A stretch of DNA of 11,117 nt, taken from contig JBATEB010000381.1 in NCBI GenBank assembly GCA_049663805.1, positions 1-11,117 on the forward strand. Reading direction: 5' to 3'. This DNA comes from VBDM01 sp049663805. Its GTDB lineage: Bacteria; Pseudomonadota; Gammaproteobacteria; Burkholderiales; SG8-39. How positions within the stretch are numbered: the first letter of the stretch is position 1; each line of letters begins with the position of its first letter. Shown here one piece after another: positions 1 through 5,410 of the stretch. Under the pieces are notes generated by a model. That model had not been told where the DNA came from. It made no database searches and saw only the letters and a program-made list of their open reading frames with translations. A program made the translations under genes and the position numbers.

Positions 1-34
1 ATCCAGCGCGGGAACAACCGGTGCAGCGCTGGAT
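1..34. repeat. 9-bp perfect inverted repeat at the RAYT breakpoint
   Basis: ATCCAGCGC (1-9) and GCGCTGGAT (26-34) are exact reverse complements around a 16-nt centre. The left arm plus centre reads as RAYT codons on the plus strand; the right arm reads as RAYT codons on the minus strand. The palindrome is therefore the point where the transposase sequence changes orientation. It may extend left beyond the window. Confidence 0.7.
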
Positions 35-82
35 AATGTGCAGTGGGGCACCGGCGATTCGCAGGCGGGCGCGGCGGGGCAT
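1..82 (-). pseudogene. 5' fragment of a REP-associated tyrosine transposase (RAYT, IS200-like Y1 family), disrupted
   Basis: Read on the minus strand from ATG at 82, the first 19 codons (82 to 26) give MPRRARLRIAGAPLHIIQR. This resembles the N-terminus of Y1-type REP-associated transposases, which usually continue with G-N-N-R. Here the minus-strand reading breaks after QR. The expected continuation (IQRGNNRC) is instead encoded on the plus strand from base 1. The two orientations meet in a perfect 9-bp inverted repeat (1-9 and 26-34) around a 16-nt centre. The gene is therefore broken by a fold-back inversion, by a flip of the centre, or by an assembly chimera at a contig end. No catalytic HUH or Tyr residues lie in this fragment. 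A REP copy lies just upstream (142-164), as expected for RAYT loci. Seen: the peptide match and palindrome. Inferred: transposase identity, from a short stretch. Confidence 0.6.
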
Positions 83-141
83 GGTTGGCGTGTCGGGTCC
101 TCAATGAACCCCTTAACGCCTACTGTCGCCCTCAGGCTTAC

Positions 142-164
142 AAACCGTGGTCTGTCCCCGGTTT
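142..164 (-). repeat. REP copy 1 (single), between DMT gene and RAYT remnant
   Basis: Full match to the dispersed repeat, with the GGGGACAGACCACGG core on the minus strand. Its first bases supply the TAA stop of the DMT transporter (163-165). It lies about 60 nt upstream of the RAYT start. The unit is an imperfect palindrome (AAACCG and CGGTTT outer arms, GG/CC inner pairs, one mismatch, 5-nt ACAGA loop) ending in a T tract, so it could also act as a terminator for the DMT gene. Confidence 0.9.
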
Positions 165-1056
165 ACCGGCTCTCCCGCCGTATGCTGTAGTACGTCCCCG
201 CGAAGATCACCGCCGCGCCGAGCATGACCGAGACCTGGATCGGCTCGGCGTAGAAGATCGCCCCCACGACCGCGATCAGCGGCAGCCGCAGGAAGTCGAT
301 CGGGACGACGAGCGAGGCGTCGGCGAGGCGGAAGGCGCGCGTCATGCAGTAGTGGGCAAAGAGGCCCGCGGCGCCGACGGCCACGACCCAGTGCAGGTCG
401 GCCAGGCGCGGCCACGCCCAGTGCGGCAGCGCGGGGATCAGGCCGAGCGGCAGCTGGATCACCGCCATCCAGAAGAGGATGGCGAAGGCCGAGTCGCGGC
501 CCACCAGCCGCTTGGTGGCGATCATGGTCGAGGCGTAGGCAAAGGCCCCGGCGAGCATCACCAGCGCCGCCGGATGGATGAAGCTGTAGCCGGGCTTGAG
601 GATGACGAGGATACCGGCGATCCCGAGCACCAGCATCACGATCCGGCCGCGATTCAGGCGCTCCCCGAGCAGCATCGTCGCGAGCACCGCGGTCCACACC
701 GGCATGGTGAATTCGATCGCGAAGACGGTGGCGAGCGGCAATGCCGCGATCGCATAGACCCAGGCGTACTGGCCGCCGAAATGGAAGAAGTTGCGCACCG
801 CGTGCAAGCCGAAGTGACGCGTGCGCAGCGCCGCCAGGCCGTAGCGCGGCAGGACCACGAGCAGCAGCACGAGCGACACGAAGCTGCGCAGGAACAGGAT
901 CTCGAAGCTCCCGACCGTGTGCAGCAGCTCGCGCACCGCCACCGCCATGAGCGAGAACGACAGGAGCGCCCCGCCCATCCACAGGGCGCCGCGCAGCGCG
1001 ACGGGCAGCCTGGAGAAACCGGGGACAGACCACGGTTTTGCTATTTCCTTGCTCAC
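163..1056 (-). CDS. DMT superfamily (EamA) permease, 10-TM
   Basis: Inner-membrane drug/metabolite transporter with two EamA repeats and about ten hydrophobic helices over 297 codons, the usual family length. Visible family-like segments are the first helix (GALLSFSLMAVAVRELL), the EFTMPVWTAVLA segment in the first repeat, and FYAEPIQVSVMLGAAVIFAG near the end. The substrate cannot be told; amino-acid, metabolite or S-adenosylmethionine export are typical. The start is uncertain. The longest reading begins at GTG 1056 and translates REP copy 2 as KPWSVPGF near the N-terminus. ATG at 978 would begin inside the first helix with no ribosome site. Family proteins usually have residues like LRGALW before that helix, so the repeat probably inserted at or just before the original start. 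The stop TAA lies in REP copy 1. The gene lies 43 nt downstream of the BenE gene on the same strand and may be cotranscribed with it. Confidence 0.85.
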   Translation of the reverse strand: MSKEIAKPWSVPGFSRLPVALRGALWMGGALLSFSLMAVAVRELLHTVGSFEILFLRSFVSLVLLLVVLPRYGLAALRTRHFGLHAVRNFFHFGGQYAWVYAIAALPLATVFAIEFTMPVWTAVLATMLLGERLNRGRIVMLVLGIAGILVILKPGYSFIHPAALVMLAGAFAYASTMIATKRLVGRDSAFAILFWMAVIQLPLGLIPALPHWAWPRLADLHWVVAVGAAGLFAHYCMTRAFRLADASLVVPIDFLRLPLIAVVGAIFYAEPIQVSVMLGAAVIFAGTYYSIRRESR

Positions 1057-1098
1057 TGTTTTACCCGTGAAGAAAAACCGTGGTCTGTCCCCGGTTTT
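1016..1098. repeat. REPIN A: inverted pair of REP copies 2 and 3
   Basis: Copy 2 (1016-1039, core on plus) and copy 3 (1074-1098, core on minus) are near-perfect inverted copies with a 34-nt spacer. They can form a long hairpin with about 24 paired bases. Copy 3 starts one base after the TGA stop of the BenE gene, in its sense orientation. Copy 2 lies within the 5' end of the DMT reading frame, whose GTG start falls in the spacer. The pair therefore separates two same-strand transporter genes and could attenuate read-through. Confidence 0.92.
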
Positions 1099-1099
1099 C

Positions 1100-2350
1100 T
1101 CAGCCGCGCGACGGGAAGTCGCTGCGCTCGAGCAGCCGCGAGGCGCCGTAGCCGAAGACGAGCCCCCAGAATGGGGCCCCGATATTGAAGATCGGGATGT
1201 CGGCGACGGTCACGAGAAAGGTCACCAGGGCCCCCAGCGCGAAGCGGTCCCGGAAGCTCACGGTGAACGCGGTCTGCAGCACACGCAGCATCGCAAGGCC
1301 GGCGAGCGCGGCGATGAAGGCCCTGGGCGTCGCCAGCATGAGGTGCGTGAAGTAGGGGGCGAACAGGCCGAAGGCGAGCGCGAGCAGGCCGACGAAAATC
1401 CCCGCGGTGTAATGCCGGCGCCTGTCTCCCGATGAGGAGATGATCGCATTCACCGGGCCCGTGAGGCAGGTGGAAACGGTGCCGACGAAGGCCGTGACGA
1501 TCGATCCCAGGCCGCAGGCGGCGGTCACCGCGTCGACGGGGGGCGAATGGCCCGCGGCGCGGAGCACCGTCACGCCCTGGCCGTTCTGCACCACGAGCAC
1601 GGTGATCGCGAGCGGCACGACCAGCTCGACCATTGCGCGCCAGGAGAAAACCGGCGCATAGAGATTCGGCCGGGCGAAGCCCTGGGCTTCGGGGCCGGCC
1701 TCGAACCGGCCGAGCACGGCGATCATGAGCGCGCCGATTGCGAGCGCGCCGATCAGCGGCGGCACCAGCCGCGCGAGCCGCTGCGATGCGCCGAGCGCAA
1801 GGAACGCCGCCACCATCGGCGCCGCGATCCAGACGTCGTCGCGGATCGCGTATACGAGGTCCAGACCGAAGCGCAGGAACACGCCCGCCACCATGCCCAT
1901 CACGATCGGCATGGGCACGGCCTCCATCGCGCGGCGCACCCAGCCGGAGAGGCCGAGCGCGAGCATGAGGATCCCGGTCGCGATGAACGCGCCGATCACC
2001 TCCGCGTAGCTCAAGTGGCCGAGTGCCGGCCCGACCAGCACCGCCCCGGGGATGGTCCAGAAGAAGACGAGCGGCTGCCGGTAAAACCAGCAAAAAACGA
2101 TGCTGATCAGCCCGTTCACGAAAAACGCGCCGAAAATCCACGAGGACAAATCGGAGGGCGTGAGCCCGCCGCGCGTTCCCACCGCGAGAATGATCGCCAC
2201 CGGTCCCGAGGCCGCGAAGATGAACGCGACGACCGCGTTGACGAAGTAGATGCCGCCAAAATCGGCAAGCGCCCGGCGCAGGCCGGGAGGAGCCGAAGTC
2301 GGTTTTTCCAAGGGCATTGGGTCGTCGTTCGCAGCGCGGTCGCGCGCCAT
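1100..2350 (-). CDS. benE: BenE family benzoate/H+ symporter-like transporter
   Basis: Polytopic inner-membrane transporter of the BenE (benzoate:H+ symporter) family, within the NCS2/SulP-like superfamily. It is about 416 residues long; the family is near 400. Recognisable segments are FFVNGLISIVFCWFYRQPL, the conserved QNGQGVTVLRAAGHSPP loop, STCLTGPVNAI, and the C-terminal IGAPFWGLVFGYG. About eleven to twelve hydrophobic helices are visible. Benzoate is the family's type substrate, but no aromatic-degradation genes are in the window, so specificity is unproven. ATG 2350 and ATG 2317 are both possible starts and neither has a clear ribosome site. The frame stays open further upstream but runs through repeat DNA and does not look like protein there. 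The TGA stop is followed after one base by REP copy 3. The DMT gene downstream may share the transcript. Confidence 0.85.
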   Translation of the reverse strand: MARDRAANDDPMPLEKPTSAPPGLRRALADFGGIYFVNAVVAFIFAASGPVAIILAVGTRGGLTPSDLSSWIFGAFFVNGLISIVFCWFYRQPLVFFWTIPGAVLVGPALGHLSYAEVIGAFIATGILMLALGLSGWVRRAMEAVPMPIVMGMVAGVFLRFGLDLVYAIRDDVWIAAPMVAAFLALGASQRLARLVPPLIGALAIGALMIAVLGRFEAGPEAQGFARPNLYAPVFSWRAMVELVVPLAITVLVVQNGQGVTVLRAAGHSPPVDAVTAACGLGSIVTAFVGTVSTCLTGPVNAIISSSGDRRRHYTAGIFVGLLALAFGLFAPYFTHLMLATPRAFIAALAGLAMLRVLQTAFTVSFRDRFALGALVTFLVTVADIPIFNIGAPFWGLVFGYGASRLLERSDFPSRG

Positions 2351-2354
2351 TCTA

Positions 2355-2411
2355 TTTGGAAAACCGGGTTTGGAAAACCGGGGGGTTTGGAAAACCGGGG
2401 ACAGACCACGG
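2355..2411 (+). repeat. REP copy 4 preceded by three tandem half-units
   Basis: The intact core AAAACC + GGGGACAGACCACGG lies at 2391-2411, but the TTTT end is altered. Immediately before it, TTTGG + AAAACCGGG recurs at 2355-2368 and, with extra G residues, at 2369-2385; a third TTTGG at 2386-2390 joins the full repeat. The array is thus a tandem amplification of 5-nt flank plus the first half of the palindrome. It abuts the BenE start region and lies in the divergent BenE/cytochrome b561 intergenic gap. Confidence 0.85.
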
Positions 2412-2477
2412 ATTGTCGGTCCGCCGGATCCGGAGGGGAGCGGCCGGACGGGCGGCGAAGTGTCCATCCAGACCGCC

Positions 2478-2500
2478 AAAACCGTGATCCGGCCCCGTTT
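2478..2500 (-). repeat. Decayed REP copy 5, inverted relative to copy 4
   Basis: Read on the plus strand the segment starts AAAACCGTG and ends CCCCGTTT. It matches the reverse-oriented repeat at roughly four of every five positions, with three substitutions and one deletion. It is oriented opposite to copy 4 with a 66-nt spacer, so the two look like an old, degenerating REPIN. Confidence 0.6.
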
Positions 2501-2604
2501 CGATGCCCGGGTTTCATCCGGCAAACCTCCCAAGACCTGGTTCTTCGCGCTCCTGCCGGATTCCGCCACGGCCCGGGATGGCCTGGAATACACCACAACT
2601 ATCC

Positions 2605-2610
2605 AGGAGG
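2605..2610 (+). promoter_or_regulatory. Shine-Dalgarno AGGAGG deciding the GTG start of cytochrome b561
   Basis: A perfect AGGAGG lies 5 nt before GTG 2616. The frame is open far upstream, but that part reads through a repeat and lacks family similarity, so this site fixes the start. Confidence 0.8.
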
Positions 2611-2615
2611 CAATC

Positions 2616-3278
2616 GTGAGCACAGGCTCAAGCAGAGCAGCGACAGCGAGGCCGCCCGTGGGAGAGAGACTCCACGAGGTCTCTGCCGCTCCGAACCGGG
2701 TCAAGGTGTGGGACGCCTTCGTCCGCATTTTTCACTGGAGCGCCGTCGCGCTTGTCCTTACGCTGATCCCGGCCGCGCACTTCGGAATGCAGGAAGTTCA
2801 CATGGCGCTCGGGATCGATCTGCTCGCCCTGGTGGCCGCACGTCTTGCCTGGGGCGCGATCGGGACGACGCATGCCCGCTTTTCGAGTTTCGTCGTCGGG
2901 CCGAAAACGAGCCTGCGCTACCTCGGGGACGTGCTGCGGGGACGCCCGCAGCGCCACCTCGGCCACAATCCGGCCGGCGGATTGATGGCGGTTGCGCTGC
3001 TTGTCGTGCTCGCGGTTGCCCTCATCACCGGACTGCTTCTCCAGGCCACGCTGGAATTCGAGGGCCCGCTGGCCGGGTTGCTGCTTCCCGCGAGCGACGC
3101 TTTTGTCGATTCGCTGCGGGAACTGCACCGGGGATCGGTCCAGGCTCTCTACGGACTGGTGCCCGTGCACGTGATCGGGGTCCTTCTGGCGAGCGTGCAG
3201 CATCGGGAGAATCTCATCTGGTCGATGGTGACCGGATACAAATCCACACAGGAGGAGGTGACGAAGTGCGCGCCGTGA
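2616..3278 (+). CDS. Cytochrome b561 (Ni/Fe-hydrogenase-type b cytochrome domain), SHP-cluster membrane quinol dehydrogenase
   Basis: Inner-membrane dihaem b-type cytochrome of 220 residues, expected to pass electrons from the quinone pool to the periplasmic cytochromes encoded downstream. The family pattern is clear: VKVWDAFVRIFHW near residue 29 (His40 in helix 1), His62 in helix 2, ELH at 169-171, VHVIGV at 184-189 (His185), then the C-terminal EN-L-I-W-S-M-VTGYK signature. These four His are the likely haem ligands. Four transmembrane helices are visible. The start is GTG with a strong AGGAGG site; the first 28 residues are polar and not conserved. The gene overlaps the next by 13 nt, indicating translational coupling. 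In Rhodobacter and Shewanella a cytochrome b of this type sits beside shp and dhc, which matches the order here. Confidence 0.9.
   Translation: MSTGSSRAATARPPVGERLHEVSAAPNRVKVWDAFVRIFHWSAVALVLTLIPAAHFGMQEVHMALGIDLLALVAARLAWGAIGTTHARFSSFVVGPKTSLRYLGDVLRGRPQRHLGHNPAGGLMAVALLVVLAVALITGLLLQATLEFEGPLAGLLLPASDAFVDSLRELHRGSVQALYGLVPVHVIGVLLASVQHRENLIWSMVTGYKSTQEEVTKCAP
3253..3258 (+). promoter_or_regulatory. Shine-Dalgarno inside the cytochrome b561 gene for the overlapping downstream gene
   Basis: AGGAGG within the 3' end of the cytochrome b gene, 7 nt before GTG 3266. It sets the start of the 193-residue membrane protein and supports coupled translation across the 13-nt overlap. Confidence 0.75.
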
Positions 3279-3847
3279 CTCGATTGATCCTCGCAGCGTG
3301 CGCCGGCGTCGCGGCCGCCCAGCCCGCGTTCGCCGGACCCGAGGCCGGCTTTGGAGTTCCCTCGGGACCGTGGGCCCCGGAACACCGGGAGAGGCTCGAC
3401 GCCTCGCGTCCTCTCTGGGCGCAGGCTCCCGCCGGGTCGTCCGGCGAAGCGCGCAGCCGGGCGCCGGCACGCGGAGCACCGGGAGGCATCGGTCTCGAAC
3501 CGTTTCCGTGGTATGAGAAAAACAATCTGCACAAATACCTCGGTCTGGGCACGATCGCGCTCGCCGGCCTCACGGCTATCTCGCCGAAGACGGAAAACGG
3601 TCCGCACGAGTACTTCGCGCGCGGCGCCGCCGCGCTCGGCGTCGCCGCGGTCGCAACCGGCGTCTTCGCGCACTGGGACGACATCGACGCCCACTGGCGC
3701 AACCCGGATACGCAGCATGCGGTGCTCGGGGCGCTGGGAGCCCTGGCGTTCCTCGGCGCGGTCGCGAAGGGAGGAAAGGAAGGCCACGCGGGACTCGGGG
3801 AGCTCGGGGCCTTGAGCATGGTCGTGGCGATCAAACTGACATGGTGA
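3266..3847 (+). CDS. Unrecognised membrane protein with signal peptide and four-helix, His-bearing core
   Basis: I do not recognise a named family. The 193-residue product begins with a signal-peptide-like stretch (residues 1-23, ending QPAFA). A Pro/Ala/Gly/Arg-rich linker follows (24-85), then four hydrophobic segments: about 90-107, 117-135, 151-168 and 177-191. His residues sit at the ends of these segments (89, 114, 136, 143, 151, 174). That layout recalls b561-type four-helix haem proteins, so haem binding is possible but inferred. No CxxCH motif is present. GTG 3266 is chosen for its AGGAGG. The stop overlaps the ATG of the next gene (ATGGTGA), so it is coupled to genes on both sides and is probably a partner of the SHP/DHC electron chain, perhaps a second membrane haem or docking subunit. 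Confidence 0.75.
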   Translation: MRAVTRLILAACAGVAAAQPAFAGPEAGFGVPSGPWAPEHRERLDASRPLWAQAPAGSSGEARSRAPARGAPGGIGLEPFPWYEKNNLHKYLGLGTIALAGLTAISPKTENGPHEYFARGAAALGVAAVATGVFAHWDDIDAHWRNPDTQHAVLGALGALAFLGAVAKGGKEGHAGLGELGALSMVVAIKLTW

Positions 3848-4263
3848 GATTCATGGGCAATCGGCGTTTCGCGCACATTGCGCTCCTCGTCCTCCTTGCC
3901 TGCCTGGCGAGCGCCGCGCAGGCCGAGACCGACTTCGGAAATCTGTACCGGCTGTACTCGCAGGCGGGGGCACGCGATTTCAGCCCCGGCCGCGGAAAAG
4001 ACTTCTGGCTGAAGGAGCGGGCCGGCGAAGGCGGCGAACCGATGAATTGCGTGACCTGCCACGGCGCCGATCTGCGCAAACAGGGCAGGCACAACAAGAG
4101 CGGCAAGGCGATCGGGCCCATGGCGCCCTCGGTCAACAAGGATCGCTATACCGACGTCGAAAAGGTCGAGAAGTGGTTTCTGCGCAACTGCAAGCAGGTG
4201 CTCAGGCGCGAATGCACGCCGCAGGAAAAGGGCGACGTGCTGCGCTATCTCTCCCAGTCCTGA
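3841..4263 (+). CDS. shp: SHP-type monohaem cytochrome c (DUF1924), oxygen/NO-binding haem protein
   Basis: Exported c-type cytochrome of 140 residues: signal peptide 1-28 (ending AAQA), one haem-attachment motif CVTCH at 70-74, then APSVN, DVEKVEKWFLRNC and REC-x4-EKGD-x-L-x-YL, which together mark the sphaeroides haem protein family. In characterised SHP an Asn closes the sixth haem position and swings away so that O2 or NO can bind; by spacing from the haem His, Asn116 in the RNC motif is the best candidate. Cys117 and Cys125 would form the disulfide seen in the family. It is placed directly before DHC, its known electron donor. ATG 3841 overlaps the preceding stop; ATG 3853 is an alternative that leaves the signal peptide intact. 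The biological role of SHP remains open in the family. Confidence 0.9.
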   Translation: MVRFMGNRRFAHIALLVLLACLASAAQAETDFGNLYRLYSQAGARDFSPGRGKDFWLKERAGEGGEPMNCVTCHGADLRKQGRHNKSGKAIGPMAPSVNKDRYTDVEKVEKWFLRNCKQVLRRECTPQEKGDVLRYLSQS

Positions 4264-4266
4264 ATC

Positions 4267-4272
4267 GAGGAG
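4267..4272 (+). promoter_or_regulatory. Ribosome binding site GAGGAG of dhc
   Basis: GAGGAG lies 9 nt before ATG 4282 in the 18-nt gap after shp, supporting that start and independent initiation of dhc within the operon. Confidence 0.6.
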
Positions 4273-4281
4273 CCGTTTGCC

Positions 4282-4836
4282 ATGAAAAGAATTCGAACCC
4301 TTACTATCGCGCTCGCCGCCGCCCTCGCCGCGCCGGCCTCGGCAGGCGACAGCATCTGGAAGTGGGCCATTTCGCTGGAGCGGAGCAAGGAAGTGCGACC
4401 CGTGAGCCTTTCGCGCTACGCCGAAGAGTGCGGCTCGTGCCACTACGCGTACCCGCCAGGCCTGCTCCCCGAGGCGTCATGGCACAAGCTGCTCGCCCCG
4501 CAGGCGCTGCCGGATCATTTCGGGGAAAACATCGAGATGAAGGAGGCGGCGCGCGCCGAGCTGCTCGACTACGCCGCCCGCAATGCCGCGGATCACTCGC
4601 TGGCCAAGCGCTCGCGCAGGATCGTCGCCTCCCTCGGCGATCAGCCGGCGCCGCTGCGCATCACCGATACCGCCTATATACGGCGCAAGCACCAGAAGAT
4701 TCCCGAAGCCCGGATCAAGGGCAATCCGAAGGTGAATTCGCTGGCCATGTGCGACGCCTGCCACACGCAGGCGAGCGCGGGCGACCTCGACGACCACAGC
4801 GTCGTCATTCCGGGATACGGCCGCTGGCGCTGGTAG
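4282..4836 (+). CDS. dhc: Dihaem cytochrome c DHC
   Basis: Periplasmic dihaem cytochrome c of 184 residues. A signal peptide (1-21, ending ASA) is followed by CGSCH at 50-54 and CDACH at 157-161. The segment after the first haem (YPPGLLPEASWHKLL, then DHFGEN near 78-83) is the DHC family hallmark. DHC reduces SHP in characterised systems, and here it would take electrons from the b561 protein encoded at the head of the operon. It is the last gene of the operon. Its final 32 nt overlap the 3' end of the convergent LuxR-type gene, so full-length transcripts from the two sides would be antisense to each other. I see no intrinsic terminator between them. Confidence 0.92.
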   Translation: MKRIRTLTIALAAALAAPASAGDSIWKWAISLERSKEVRPVSLSRYAEECGSCHYAYPPGLLPEASWHKLLAPQALPDHFGENIEMKEAARAELLDYAARNAADHSLAKRSRRIVASLGDQPAPLRITDTAYIRRKHQKIPEARIKGNPKVNSLAMCDACHTQASAGDLDDHSVVIPGYGRWRW

Positions 4837-5341
4837 GCTCGACCTGGACGGCGGCGTGATCCCCGGTCAGCAGGTCCTGGATGAAATGCGCGATGAATTC
4901 GTTCCGGCTGCCGCAGCTCGACTTGGCGTAGATCGATGTGGCCTGCTGGCGAACGGTTTTTTCCTGCACCGTCCGCAATGTGGCGATCTCGGTGAAAGAG
5001 AACCCTTTCAGCACCAGCCACGCGATCTCCTGCTCGCTGCGTGACAGGTTCCAGCCGGTGAAGCGGCCCCGCACGTAATCCGCAAACTCGCCGGAAAGCC
5101 TCTGGTTTCGGGCATCCGCCGTCCGAAGGCGTCCGCTCAAATGCAGGTTGCGCCGCAGTTCCACGAAAAGAACGGCGGTGCAGGCGGCAAAAATGGCCGC
5201 TTCGACGAACAGGTGAGCGTCGATTTCGCCCAGCCACAGGTCGCGCGCAATGTCGTACACGAAAAACAGGGAGATGGCGCCCAGCCACCACGCCGTGCGC
5301 CCCCGAAGCCATCCCACCCATCGTTCCAGCGGGTCCGTCAA
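4805..5341 (-). CDS. Membrane-anchored LuxR-family transcriptional regulator
   Basis: 178-residue regulator with two N-terminal hydrophobic segments (about 18-37 and 43-61), a polar linker rich in Arg/Asn (62-96) and a C-terminal LuxR/GerE helix-turn-helix (97-158). In that domain LSRSEQEIAWLVLKG, FTEIA and VQEKTVRQQATSIYAK carry the typical pattern. There is no receiver or autoinducer-binding domain, so any signal must come through the membrane part or a partner. The start is TTG 5341, supported by AGGA 5 nt upstream. A nine-codon frame (ATG 5364 to TGA 5338) overlaps it and might couple translation. Position beside the SHP/DHC operon, with 3' overlap, makes that operon a natural target, but this is inference. 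Confidence 0.82.
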   Translation of the reverse strand: MTDPLERWVGWLRGRTAWWLGAISLFFVYDIARDLWLGEIDAHLFVEAAIFAACTAVLFVELRRNLHLSGRLRTADARNQRLSGEFADYVRGRFTGWNLSRSEQEIAWLVLKGFSFTEIATLRTVQEKTVRQQATSIYAKSSCGSRNEFIAHFIQDLLTGDHAAVQVEPTSASGRIPE

Positions 5342-5346
5342 GCCGT

Positions 5347-5350
5347 TCCT
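5347..5350 (-). promoter_or_regulatory. Ribosome binding site deciding the TTG start of the LuxR-type gene
   Basis: AGGA on the minus strand, 5 nt before TTG 5341. No in-frame ATG is available near the first membrane segment; GTG at residue 9 is the only close alternative. Confidence 0.5.
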
Positions 5351-5387
5351 CGCGCCGGGGTCATTTCAACTTTTCCGTCAGAGGGTG

Positions 5388-5410
5388 AAACCGTGGTCTG
5401 TCCCCGGTTT
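5388..5410 (-). repeat. REP copy 6 (single) at the purB stop
   Basis: Exact 23-nt copy with the core on the minus strand. It overlaps the purB stop: TGA (5412-5410) shares its last base with the repeat. No clear inverted partner is visible in the 47 nt to the LuxR-type gene. Its own imperfect palindrome and T tract could terminate purB transcription before the LuxR-type gene on the same strand. Confidence 0.92.

Larger units (their letters stand above)
2351..2615. promoter_or_regulatory. Divergent intergenic region between BenE and the cytochrome operon
   Basis: This 265-nt gap must hold the promoters for both directions. It contains REP copy 4, a decayed REP copy (2478-2500) and a perfect 10-bp palindrome CCGGATCCGG (2424-2433). 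I see no convincing -35/-10 pair and no FNR-like TTGAT-N4-ATCAA site. Confidence 0.4.

Noticed and set aside
2..190. Plus-strand open frame from the left edge through REP copy 1
   Set aside because: It shows no family resemblance, is read through the repeat, and the opposite strand gives a recognisable RAYT start.
2351..2615. FNR or NO-sensor binding site upstream of the cytochrome operon
   Set aside because: No TTGAT-N4-ATCAA-like dyad was found. The only clear palindrome is CCGGATCCGG, which matches no regulator I can name.
1547..3847. A very long plus-strand open frame spanning the BenE gene in antisense and running into the cytochrome operon
   Set aside because: Its first two thirds are Arg/His/Glu-rich shadow sequence opposite BenE and out of frame with cytochrome b561. 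Only the part from GTG 3266 has a ribosome site and protein-like character.
5338..5364. Nine-codon leader peptide before the LuxR-type gene
   Set aside because: The frame and its overlap with the TTG start are real, but it is too short and its ribosome site too weak to annotate as a gene.
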